From NCBI GenBank assembly GCA_002085265.1, contig NATI01000029.1, positions 1-13,411 on the forward strand: a stretch of 13,411 bases of DNA, in the 5' to 3' direction. Position 1 is the first letter of the stretch; each line of letters starts with the position of its first letter. The stretch is from Candidatus Omnitrophica bacterium 4484_49. GTDB lineage: Bacteria; Omnitrophota; Gorgyraeia; Kaelpiales; Kaelpiaceae. This document shows positions 1 through 8,088 of the stretch, in pieces. Made by a program: the position numbers and the translations under genes. The notes below the pieces were generated by a model. It ran no database searches and was not told where the DNA came from. It saw only the letters and a program-made list of their open reading frames with translations.

Positions 1-2505
1 GAGCGCCTCAGGGACCGTAAAGTAGATATTCAGATAATATATGACCAGTCACAATTTATCCGTGATTCCATAAATGGAGTAAGAGATGCTGCCATCCAGG
101 GCGGTGTGCTGGCATTTTTTGTCTTGCTTTTCTTTTTAATGAATATCTGGAGTTCACTCATAGTAACCTTATCCATTCCTATCTCTATAATGCTCACTTT
201 CAGTTTGATGTATTTCCGGCATCTGTCAGTAAATATCATGTCTCTGGGAGGATTAGCCCTGGGTGTGGGAATGCTTGTGGATAATGCTATTGTGGTCATG
301 GAGAATGTCTTTCGTCATCGGCAGCTGGGCAAGCCGGCATTGACAGCTGCTTCGGAAGGAGCATCGGAAGTGGCTGCTGCAATTGTGGCTTCCACGCTTA
401 CCACCATAGCTGTATTTTTGCCCTTGATTTTTGTAAAGGGAGTGGCAGGACAGTTATTTAAAGAACTGGCATTTACGGTCACATTTTCTCTTCTGGCTTC
501 ACTTCTCGTTGCTCTTTCCCTGATTCCCAGGCTGGCTGCCAGAATTAAACCCAGGCGTGTAGAGACAGAGGAGCGCCTCTGGATGCGGGTTTTAAGAAGT
601 GTATATTTAAATACTCTAAAGGCATTCTTAAAATTCAAATATTTTTTCCTTGCTGGGATAGTTCTGCTCACCGGGATATGTTTTATGATGTTGAAAGGAG
701 TGGATAAGGAACTCATGCCCAAAGTCGACCAGCGGGAGTTTATGATAAAAGTGGATATGCCTACGGGCACCAAGATAGAGGTTACAGACAGGGTTGTAAA
801 AAGGATAGAAAATATTTTACTCGGTTATCCCGATATCAAGGGCGTAAGCGTGATTATCGGCTCCAGTAAGGAGAAGGAATACGGAGGAACTGTTCAAACC
901 CTGGGCCCCCATCAGGCACAGATTGTGGTTAACCTGAAGAAACTTTCCAAGCGCGCCCCCGCTTATAGAAAAAGCCAGGAGGTGATTCAGGAGTTACAGA
1001 AGGACCTGCTCAACGTTGACCTTGAAGGAGCCAAGCTGGAATACGTGCTTCAGGAGACGATTTTTAAAGCCGCTCTTCAGGGAGGGAAACCTGTGAATAT
1101 TGAGGTTAAGGGGAAAGACCTTGATGTTTTGAGGAGTCTTTCCGGAAGACTTATGGAAGAGATGAAATCCGTTCCTGGACTTTATGACATCAGCAGTGAC
1201 CTCATGCCTGCCCAGCCTGAGGTCAAGATAAATATAATGAAAGAGAAGGCGGCATTGTATAACCTGTCGGTGAATAGTATTTCCCTTTCTGCGCAGGCAG
1301 CAATTAAAGGATACGTGGCTTCCAAATATAAAGAGGAAGGGAGGGAGTATGACATCAGGGTAAGATTGAGGGAAGAGGACCGCGATGATCTGGCAAAGAT
1401 AAGAAATATCCTTATTCATTCCCCTCTGGGTATAGAAGTCCCTTTGGCAGATGTCGCTTATCTCAGTAGAGGTTTAGGCCCTAGCGAAATTCACCGTTTA
1501 GATCAGGAAAGGACAGTAATGGTATCAGCAAATATCTACAAACGGGGATTCAGCGAAGTGATTTCAGATATTGATAACATAATCGCAGGGATGGACATTC
1601 CCAAGGGATATGTAGTGAAAATGAGTGGGGAGCGCAAAGAGATGGAGGAGTCATTTAAAAGTTTAATTTTCGCCCTTATACTTGCGGTGGTTCTGGTGTA
1701 TATGATTATGGCCTCGCAGTTTGAATCCTTATGGCAGCCGTTTATAATAATGTTTACGCTCCCTCTTTCCATAATTGGAGTTACCGCAGCTCTTTTGCTT
1801 ACCCATACTACCCTAAACGTGGTGGTGTTTCTAGGGGTAATTGTGCTGGGAGGTATAGTGGTGAATAATGGAATAGTCCTTATCGATCGTGTAAATGGTC
1901 TCCGGCGAGAGGGATTTTCTCCTTATCAGGCTGTGTTGGAAGCCGGCCAGAATAGATTGCGGCCAATTCTGATGACTGCCATGACCACCACTCTGGGTTT
2001 GATTCCCCTTGCTCTCGGGCTGGGAGAAGGTGCGGAATTAAGGGCTCCTATGGCTATAACTGTAATTGGAGGGTTGACTTCCTCTACATTCCTCACGCTG
2101 TTTGTAATTCCAGCATTGTATTTAATTGCGGTAAATATAATGGAGAGGAAGCCTGAAGTTAAGGTTGAGGAGAAAGAAGAGAGAGAAGAGGAGGTAAAAA
2201 AGGAACTGGTTGTCATTCCACCCCCTGAAAGAGGAGAGTTGCAGGAAAAGATTTCTGAACCTGAAGTGGAGCAAGTTCAGGATTTAAATCCCAGACAGAA
2301 AAAAGCGATGGAGTATATCAGAAAACAGGGGAAAATTACCCGGAAAGAATACATTCAGTTGTTCAATGTCTCAGTGGCTACAGCAGCCAGGGATATCAAG
2401 GAGCTTCAGGAAAGAGGGCTTATCGTGCCCAGAGGGCCTAATGGACCTGGAAGGTGGTACGAGGTCAATAAGGATAATCGGGAATCTCCCGGAGAGGGCA
2501 AATGA
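1..2505 (+). CDS. RND efflux permease (HAE1/AcrB-like), 5'-truncated, with C-terminal winged-helix domain
   Basis: This is an inner-membrane proton-driven efflux permease. The reading frame is open from base 1, so the gene starts upstream. The first visible residues match the AcrB loop just before TM2, so about 320 residues (TM1 and most of the first porter domain) are missing. The TM4 motif LVDNAIVVMENV is at about residues 92-103 of the fragment and the TM10 motif VVNNGIVLID at about 620-629. RLRPILMT of TM11 is intact. Relative to AcrB, D407 is kept, D408 is Asn and K940 is Asn, as in many non-proteobacterial RND proteins. After TM12 there is a charged Glu/Lys linker (about 713-760) and then a winged-helix fold (about 762-825) resembling the HTH found at the end of some Fic or AlbA_2 proteins. 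AcrB-type C-termini are cytoplasmic, so this domain could reach DNA. The stop overlaps the next start (ATGA). The RND assignment is firm and the role of the extra domain is unknown. Confidence 0.95.
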   Translation, partial: ERLRDRKVDIQIIYDQSQFIRDSINGVRDAAIQGGVLAFFVLLFFLMNIWSSLIVTLSIPISIMLTFSLMYFRHLSVNIMSLGGLALGVGMLVDNAIVVMENVFRHRQLGKPALTAASEGASEVAAAIVASTLTTIAVFLPLIFVKGVAGQLFKELAFTVTFSLLASLLVALSLIPRLAARIKPRRVETEERLWMRVLRSVYLNTLKAFLKFKYFFLAGIVLLTGICFMMLKGVDKELMPKVDQREFMIKVDMPTGTKIEVTDRVVKRIENILLGYPDIKGVSVIIGSSKEKEYGGTVQTLGPHQAQIVVNLKKLSKRAPAYRKSQEVIQELQKDLLNVDLEGAKLEYVLQETIFKAALQGGKPVNIEVKGKDLDVLRSLSGRLMEEMKSVPGLYDISSDLMPAQPEVKINIMKEKAALYNLSVNSISLSAQAAIKGYVASKYKEEGREYDIRVRLREEDRDDLAKIRNILIHSPLGIEVPLADVAYLSRGLGPSEIHRLDQERTVMVSANIYKRGFSEVISDIDNIIAGMDIPKGYVVKMSGERKEMEESFKSLIFALILAVVLVYMIMASQFESLWQPFIIMFTLPLSIIGVTAALLLTHTTLNVVVFLGVIVLGGIVVNNGIVLIDRVNGLRREGFSPYQAVLEAGQNRLRPILMTAMTTTLGLIPLALGLGEGAELRAPMAITVIGGLTSSTFLTLFVIPALYLIAVNIMERKPEVKVEEKEEREEEVKKELVVIPPPERGELQEKISEPEVEQVQDLNPRQKKAMEYIRKQGKITRKEYIQLFNVSVATAARDIKELQERGLIVPRGPNGPGRWYEVNKDNRESPGEGK

Positions 2506-5500
2506 TACTGCCGAGGATATCTATATACAGACCGGTAACGATGTTGATGGTGTTCAGCGGAATAATCCTCATCGGTTATATCGCTTTGGTGCAATTGCCA
2601 GTGGAGTTGATGCCCAATTATAGTTACGATACCATAAGCATTATAATCCGGGTAAGAGGAGGGATCCCTTCCCCTGACGTGGAGAGATTGGTGACAAAGC
2701 CTGTGGAAGAGGCAGTGAGTGATGTCTCCAATCTTAAAGAACTGATTTCAATATCTGAAGAGGGAGAATCCCGTGTTATTCTCCGGTTTGACCCTGGCAC
2801 CAATATGGATTTTGCCTCCCTGGAAGTGAGAGAGAAGTTTGGAAGAGTAAAGGATAAGTTGCCTAAGGAAATAGAGAAGCCTGTAATTGCCCGCTATCAG
2901 CAGACAGATGTGCCGATTGTGATACTGGCGGTTACAGGTGAAAAATATACTCCTGAAATGCTCAGGAGGATGATTGATGAAAAGGTGAAGTCTCGCCTCC
3001 AGAGGGTGGAAGGAGTGGCTAATGTAGAAGTGGTAGGGGGAAGAGAAAGGAAGATTCTGGTGGAGCCGAAAGAGGATGTATTGCGGGCTTACAATATCTC
3101 CCTGGGACAGATTATCCAGACAGTGGGAGCCAATAACCTTGACCTTTTGGTTGGAGATATGGAGAAAGAGAAACTGGAGTATCTTTTGAGAATATTGGGC
3201 CAATTTCGAGAGGTGGAAGATATAAGGGAATTGGGAGTAGCGGTTAGTCCTCAGGGGTCAATTATAAAACTTAAAGAGATTGCGGATGTAAAAGATTCCT
3301 TTCTGGAACCTATAGACCTGGCCAGAGTTGATGCCCGCCCTGTGGTGTCAATATACATACAAAAAGAATCGACTGCCAATACCATAAAGGTTAATTCTCG
3401 AGTTATGGACGAAGTGGCGAAGATAAAGAAGGAAGTACTGCCTCCAGATGTGATTATAAAACCCACATTTCAGCAGGCGGAGTATGTTCAGGAGGCAATT
3501 GATACTGTCCGTAAGTCCCTGATTTTAGGAGGCGCGCTGGCCGTAATTATATTGCTTATTTTCCTGCAGGATGTGCCTCCTACCTTTATAATTGCTCTCT
3601 CAATACCCCTGTCGGTGATGCTCACTTTTGTGTTGATGTTTTTCCAGAAATTGACTCTCAATGTTATGACCCTTTCAGGACTCGCTCTGGGAATTGGAAT
3701 GCTGGTTGATTCTTCAATTGTTGTTCTGGAGAATGTGTTTAAAAAGAAAGAGCAGGGGTACAGGAAAAAAGAAGCGGCATTGGAGGGAAGCCAGGAAGTG
3801 AGTCTGGCAATAACTGCCTCCACGTTGACCTCGGTGGTGGCTTTTCTGCCGATAGTATTTGTGGGTAAGCAGATGCGCATTCTCTACAGCGGGCTGGCCT
3901 GGACGGTGGTTTATTCTCTTCTGGCTTCTCTCTTCGTGGCTCTTACACTTGTGCCTCTGGCTTCCTCCCGAATAGAAATGGGTAAGCGTAAGTTCGCCTC
4001 GGGTTCAGGTAAATTTGAGAAGGTCAAATACATATATCGTAAAATTTTAGCCATGTTTATTCGTTATCGGTATACATTCGTCTTACTTTTATTCGGGATA
4101 TTCGTATATATTCTCCCCTTGCATAAAAAAATCGGTCGGGAATTTATCGGGATTACCGAGCAGAATAAATTTACAATCCATGTGGAACTTCCCACAGGAG
4201 CGAGGCTGGATATGTCTGACAGGGCAGTAGCGATGGTTGAACATGTGGTCAGGAAATTACCGGAAGTCCGCACGGTTTCTTCCAGAATCGAGAGGTGGTC
4301 GTCAAAAGTATATGTGAAACTTAAACCGCTTTCTCAACGACGAAGAAGCACCAATGAGATCATTTCCAGCCTCAGACCCATAATGGATGAAATAGAGAAG
4401 TATTTTGATGCCTTCATATATTTTGAACTGCCTCAAGAAGTGGGCTCTCAGGAGATTTTCATTGATATATATGGTTATGACTACGATGTTTTGAAACAGA
4501 TCGCGATAGGGATGGCTCAAAAACTTACCGCGGTTAAGGGATTAACTGACCAGAAGATACGAATGCGTGAGGGAAGACCGGAGATCAGAGTGCTGGTTGA
4601 CAGAGATAAGGCCAGCACATATGGTCTCACCATGGAGGATATTGCTTATCAACTTCACGGGAAAATAAGAGGCTTGAGGGCAAGTTATTACCATACCGAG
4701 ACCAAGGAAGTGGAGATAGTTGTAAGGCTACCTGAGGAGTCCCGGAATAGTTTTATGAAATTGAAAAAGCTTACTCTGGTAAACAGAGAAGGGCTCCAGG
4801 TGCCATTAAATCAGATAGCGGAATTGAAATTTGATATTGCTCCCAGTGAAATCTGGCACAAGAATAAATCCCGTATGGTCCAGGTCAGCGCCAATCGCGG
4901 AGTCCTGGATTTGAAGAAAGCAGTAGAACTATCCAAGCAGGCATTGAAGGATTTTAAAATGCCCAAGGACTATTCCTTCAAGTTCAGCGGTGATTATGAA
5001 TTGATGATTGAAAATGCTAGGCAATTGAACTTCGCACTGATTGTAGCGGTATTGCTTATCTTTCTGGTTTTGGGGTCTCTATTTGAATCCTATATTCAGC
5101 CTTTCATAATTATGACCACTGTTCCTCTGGCGGCGATCGGGGTTATCCCCGCGCTTTATTATACCCATACCTCGATAAATATGGGGGCGTTAATGGGTAT
5201 GCTCATGCTGGGGGGGATTGTGGTCAACAATGCTATTGTAATGGTCGACCATATCAATCAACTGCGGTCCCGGATGGATTTGCGGAAGGCAGTAATAATG
5301 GGTGCAGGGGATAGAATCAGGCCAATTATGATGACATCTTTGACCACGATATGCAGTTTGGTCCCCATGGCTCTGGATAAGAGCGAGTCCTCCAATCTCT
5401 GGTCTCCACTGGCTAAAACGGTGATAAGTGGACTCTCGGTATCTACATTTCTTACCTTGCTTGTTATTCCTTCTATCTATATTATTATAGAAGATGTACG

Positions 5501-5570
5501 GACAATTGCTGCCGGGATGTTACGGTTTATTTTCAGGATAGGATATTCCAAAGGTTTGAGCAATGGATGA
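2502..5570 (+). CDS. RND efflux permease (HAE1/AcrB-like), full length
   Basis: This is a complete inner-membrane RND permease of 1022 residues, close to the roughly 1050 of AcrB. TM1 lies at about residues 10-30, followed by the periplasmic porter domain, TM2-6, a second porter domain and TM8-12. The TM4 motif is GMLVDSSIVVLENV, with D403 equivalent to AcrB D407 and S404 replacing D408. TM10 has GGIVVNNAIVMVD, with N909 replacing K940. RIRPIMMT in TM11 is conserved. The start overlaps the stop of the preceding permease by 4 bp, and GGAGAGGG lies just upstream. It lacks the C-terminal DNA-binding-like domain of its partner. Two different permeases side by side suggest a heteromeric trimer as in MdtBC, though this is an inference. 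The substrate cannot be read from the sequence. Its stop overlaps the next gene by 8 bp. Confidence 0.96.
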   Translation: MILPRISIYRPVTMLMVFSGIILIGYIALVQLPVELMPNYSYDTISIIIRVRGGIPSPDVERLVTKPVEEAVSDVSNLKELISISEEGESRVILRFDPGTNMDFASLEVREKFGRVKDKLPKEIEKPVIARYQQTDVPIVILAVTGEKYTPEMLRRMIDEKVKSRLQRVEGVANVEVVGGRERKILVEPKEDVLRAYNISLGQIIQTVGANNLDLLVGDMEKEKLEYLLRILGQFREVEDIRELGVAVSPQGSIIKLKEIADVKDSFLEPIDLARVDARPVVSIYIQKESTANTIKVNSRVMDEVAKIKKEVLPPDVIIKPTFQQAEYVQEAIDTVRKSLILGGALAVIILLIFLQDVPPTFIIALSIPLSVMLTFVLMFFQKLTLNVMTLSGLALGIGMLVDSSIVVLENVFKKKEQGYRKKEAALEGSQEVSLAITASTLTSVVAFLPIVFVGKQMRILYSGLAWTVVYSLLASLFVALTLVPLASSRIEMGKRKFASGSGKFEKVKYIYRKILAMFIRYRYTFVLLLFGIFVYILPLHKKIGREFIGITEQNKFTIHVELPTGARLDMSDRAVAMVEHVVRKLPEVRTVSSRIERWSSKVYVKLKPLSQRRRSTNEIISSLRPIMDEIEKYFDAFIYFELPQEVGSQEIFIDIYGYDYDVLKQIAIGMAQKLTAVKGLTDQKIRMREGRPEIRVLVDRDKASTYGLTMEDIAYQLHGKIRGLRASYYHTETKEVEIVVRLPEESRNSFMKLKKLTLVNREGLQVPLNQIAELKFDIAPSEIWHKNKSRMVQVSANRGVLDLKKAVELSKQALKDFKMPKDYSFKFSGDYELMIENARQLNFALIVAVLLIFLVLGSLFESYIQPFIIMTTVPLAAIGVIPALYYTHTSINMGALMGMLMLGGIVVNNAIVMVDHINQLRSRMDLRKAVIMGAGDRIRPIMMTSLTTICSLVPMALDKSESSNLWSPLAKTVISGLSVSTFLTLLVIPSIYIIIEDVRTIAAGMLRFIFRIGYSKGLSNG

Positions 5571-6753
5571 CAGTTTGAAAACCTTAATTTATTCTGTAAT
5601 CGGTATAATTGTGGGAGTGTGTATAATTTCTGCCGGGTGGTTAATCAGGGAAAATCGCCGCATGTATACCAGGTATTTACAGGAGAAATATCTGTGGTAT
5701 GAAAAGAATCGAGACCTGGAGTTTAAGCTGGATCAGTTAAAAGCGGAACTGGATGATTTTCAGAAGAAGTTGTGTCACACTCAGGAATATATGGTCAGGC
5801 TGGAAGAGGAGAAGAAAATCGCAGAGGAGAAGCTGCAGGAACTGGCAGAGGAGAATGAAAGATTGAGAGAGAAAGTTACCCGACTGGTGAAGGATAATCA
5901 GGAACTCCAGAAGAGGCTCCAGAAATACAGCGGGACTCCTCAGCCTGTGTCTCAGGACGAATTCTGGTCCCATGTGTTGCGGGAGAAAGCAAATTTAGAA
6001 CTGCGCCTGGGTAGTTTAGAGCGCTTGCTCCGAAAGAAGGACGAACAGATTCAGCGTTTTCAGGAAGAGAAGCGGACATTGCAATCTTCACTTGAGAATC
6101 TTTCTGCCAGCAAAAAACAACTGCAGGAAAAGATTGCAGATATAAAAAAGATAGTTGGGAATTTAAGTGCCTCTCTGGAGCAGGAGAAGGAAGAAAAACT
6201 TCACTATGTTGAGGAAATGCAGAGGCTGGAGACCGAGAATCAGGAGTTCGCACACCGTCTTGCCCAGATGAAGCAGGAGAAAGACGAGCTGGAGAAAAGA
6301 ATTTCGCAACTTAAACAACAGCTGGCCCTGGCTTACAGGGAGAAGGAGGAATACAATAAGAGGCTGGCGGGCATCAATCAGATTCTGGAGGACAAGATGC
6401 TGGAAGTTACAAAGTTAAAGCAGGATTTGGAAATCGCTTTGGAGAATGTGAAAAAGTTAAGTTATGGGTTAAGCAGTTCCCAGGCAGTAGAGCTTCCCAA
6501 AATAGAGGTAAAATCCCAAAAAACCGAGGGTAAAGTCCTGAGAGTGGATTTGGAAAATGGATTTGTAGTGATTGATCTGGGCAGAAGGGATGGGGTGAGA
6601 GAAGGTAGCAGGTGCGATGTTTATAGAGGAGGGGAATTGATTGCTAAACTGGAAATTATAAAAACGGAAGAGGTAACTTCTGCTGCCAGGATTGTAAATG
6701 GACTTCCCCAGAAGCCTGTGGTGGAAAACGATACTGTTGTAGTATTGAAATAA
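5563..6753 (+). CDS. Membrane-anchored coiled-coil protein with small C-terminal beta domain
   Basis: I do not recognise a named family for this 396-residue protein. There is one hydrophobic segment at about residues 8-28. A very long Glu/Lys/Gln/Leu-rich coiled coil follows at about 30-300 and is the likely rod. The C-terminal 75 residues (about 318-395) form a compact, probably beta-rich module with GFVVIDLGRRDGVREGS and DVYRGGELIAKLEII. Similar modules end many coiled-coil or surface-associated proteins in candidate phyla, and I know of no assigned biochemical role for them. Basic residues directly after the TM (RENRR) suggest that the coil is cytoplasmic by the positive-inside rule, but this is uncertain. 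The gene overlaps the RND permease by 8 bp, and AAGG lies 8 bases upstream of the ATG, so it is translated with the pump and may be an accessory or scaffold. No terminator follows it. Confidence 0.9.
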   Translation: MDDSLKTLIYSVIGIIVGVCIISAGWLIRENRRMYTRYLQEKYLWYEKNRDLEFKLDQLKAELDDFQKKLCHTQEYMVRLEEEKKIAEEKLQELAEENERLREKVTRLVKDNQELQKRLQKYSGTPQPVSQDEFWSHVLREKANLELRLGSLERLLRKKDEQIQRFQEEKRTLQSSLENLSASKKQLQEKIADIKKIVGNLSASLEQEKEEKLHYVEEMQRLETENQEFAHRLAQMKQEKDELEKRISQLKQQLALAYREKEEYNKRLAGINQILEDKMLEVTKLKQDLEIALENVKKLSYGLSSSQAVELPKIEVKSQKTEGKVLRVDLENGFVVIDLGRRDGVREGSRCDVYRGGELIAKLEIIKTEEVTSAARIVNGLPQKPVVENDTVVVLK

Positions 6754-6756
6754 AGT

Positions 6757-6785
6757 TTGACAATCCGGGGCATTTTAGTTAAAAT
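6757..6785 (+). promoter_or_regulatory. Sigma70-type promoter of the sugar-binding protein gene
   Basis: A perfect -35 box TTGACA (6757-6762), a 17-base spacer and a -10 box TAAAAT (6780-6785, one change from TATAAT) lie directly after the stop of the coiled-coil gene. The expected transcription start is near 6791-6793, only about 8-10 bases before the ATG at 6801. Confidence 0.75.
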
Positions 6786-6794
6786 TTTATTAAG
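6774..6794. promoter_or_regulatory. Candidate operator (imperfect inverted repeat over the -10 box)
   Basis: This 21-base imperfect inverted repeat is centred at 6784, with 7 of 10 half-site positions paired (outer TTA/TAA, inner AAA/TTT). A perfect 10-base palindrome, TAAAATTTTA, lies inside it. It covers the -10 box and the expected transcription start, where repressors usually act. TTAGT-like arms are known from XylR-type ROK operators, and a ROK regulator lies two genes away. AT-rich DNA makes such matches fairly likely by chance. Confidence 0.35.
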
Positions 6795-6800
6795 TTTATT

Positions 6801-8075
6801 ATGAGAATTGCAAAATCTATTTTAATTTTGGGGTTAATATTTTTATGGGGATGTGCTCGGGGGCCTCAAAAGCAGGCCAAACAGAAAGTTAGATTTGCAT
6901 TCTGGGGGTCGCCAGAGGAGGTTAAAATTATTTCTTCCATAATAGATGACTGGGAAAAATCGCATCCTGATGTGGATGTTGTTCTGGAACATACTCCCTA
7001 TGGGGGATATGCCAGTAAAATTCTGACCAGAATTGCTGGTGGGGATGCTCCTGATATTATGGCCGCAGAGGTCAGTTTATTTACCAACTTCTGGGGGAAG
7101 GGTGTATTTCTGGACCTCACTCCTTTTATTAAGAGTGATAGCGAGTTCTCTCTGGACGACTTCTTTCCTCAGATAGTGGACCATTTTACAATTGAAGATG
7201 AAGTTTATGGCATCCCCAGAGATGTGGCGCCATTTGCCTGTATTTATTACAATAAAAGTTTATTTGACCAGTCCGGCATTCCCTATCCCCACGATGACTG
7301 GACCTGGGACGATTTGCTGGAGGTTGCCCGTAAATTAACGGTCTACGATGAGAGTGGAAGGGTTAAAAGATATGGTTTTTATACCTGGGCATGGCAGAAT
7401 TTTGTCCTTTCCAATGGAGGGAGCCTCGTGGATGACGTAAAACATCCTACCCGCCTTACCTTGGATTCTCCTCAGGCCAAGGAAGGACTCCAATTTTATG
7501 TTGACCTTATCCATAAATATAAAGTTTCTCCTACCCCTTCTGCTCTCATCAATATGGGGATGGGTGTGCAAATGATGTTTATGACTGGCCGGTTAGCAAT
7601 GCTCGGTTCCGGTATCTGGGAAACTCCGGCATTGAGAAATATAAAGAATTTCGACTGGGATGTTGTAATGTTCCCCCAGAGTCCCAAGGGGATAAGGAGA
7701 TTTGCCACCGGAGGGACTGCCTACTGTATTCTGAAAGCATCTAAACATCCTCGTCTTGCTTGGGAGGTGGTTAAAGCCTTGACTTCAGTAAAGGCGATGG
7801 AAAAAATGGCTTCTACAGGTCTGGCTCAACCTGCAAGGATTTCAGTAGCTCAGGGCCCCTACTGGGCTGAGAATAATCAGAAGCCCCTTAATAAGAGAAT
7901 GCTTAATACCGCAGTCAAATACATAGTTTTTCCACCGTTTCATCCCAGGTGGAGGGAGATTGAGGAGTTATATCTGAAGCCAGAACTGGACTTGGTGTTC
8001 AATGGCCAGAAGGATCTGGATTCTGCAGTGGAGAAAATAGTGGCCGAAGGAAATAAAATTTTATCTCAAAAATAA
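6801..8075 (+). CDS. ABC-type sugar-binding lipoprotein (extracellular solute-binding protein family 1)
   Basis: This is a predicted lipid-anchored substrate-binding protein for an ABC sugar importer, acting in the periplasm. Its 424 residues are the usual length for the MalE/UgpB-like group. A lipoprotein signal is at residues 1-17, with lipobox LWGC and the acylated Cys at 18. The mature part begins with VRFAFWGSPEEV, typical of the first strand and helix of the family. It continues with GDAPDIMAAE, the hinge-region YGIPRDVAPFACIYYNK, then LTLDSPQAKEGLQFYVDLI and a TGGTAYCILKAS stretch, all in the expected order. Many exposed Trp, Tyr and Phe residues suit stacking against sugar rings. The next in-frame Met lies far downstream, so the start is secure, but no Shine-Dalgarno is visible. 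No permease or ATPase gene follows; instead the ROK regulator begins 13 bases after the stop. The ligand is unknown; an oligosaccharide released by the nearby glycoside hydrolase is plausible. Confidence 0.93.
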   Translation: MRIAKSILILGLIFLWGCARGPQKQAKQKVRFAFWGSPEEVKIISSIIDDWEKSHPDVDVVLEHTPYGGYASKILTRIAGGDAPDIMAAEVSLFTNFWGKGVFLDLTPFIKSDSEFSLDDFFPQIVDHFTIEDEVYGIPRDVAPFACIYYNKSLFDQSGIPYPHDDWTWDDLLEVARKLTVYDESGRVKRYGFYTWAWQNFVLSNGGSLVDDVKHPTRLTLDSPQAKEGLQFYVDLIHKYKVSPTPSALINMGMGVQMMFMTGRLAMLGSGIWETPALRNIKNFDWDVVMFPQSPKGIRRFATGGTAYCILKASKHPRLAWEVVKALTSVKAMEKMASTGLAQPARISVAQGPYWAENNQKPLNKRMLNTAVKYIVFPPFHPRWREIEELYLKPELDLVFNGQKDLDSAVEKIVAEGNKILSQK

Positions 8076-8081
8076 AGGAGG
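8076..8081 (+). promoter_or_regulatory. Ribosome binding site that decides the ROK gene start
   Basis: The perfect Shine-Dalgarno AGGAGG lies 7 bases before the ATG at 8089 but only 1 base before the ATG at 8083. The spacing favours 8089 as the real start, which shortens the protein by two residues. Confidence 0.75.
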
Positions 8082-8088
8082 GATGGCT

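Noticed and set aside
2366..2623. Small + strand open frame of 85 codons across the junction of the two permease genes
   Set aside because: It lies in another frame over two well-supported coding regions, has no recognisable domain and is explained as a shadow.
5876..6253. Minus-strand open frame of 125 codons opposite the coiled-coil gene
   Set aside because: It is the antisense of a repetitive Glu/Lys/Leu-rich coding region, which commonly leaves long open frames. There is no plausible product or start signal.
8083..8088. ATG two codons before the chosen ROK start
   Set aside because: It is only 1 base from AGGAGG, too close for ribosome binding; 8089 has ideal spacing.
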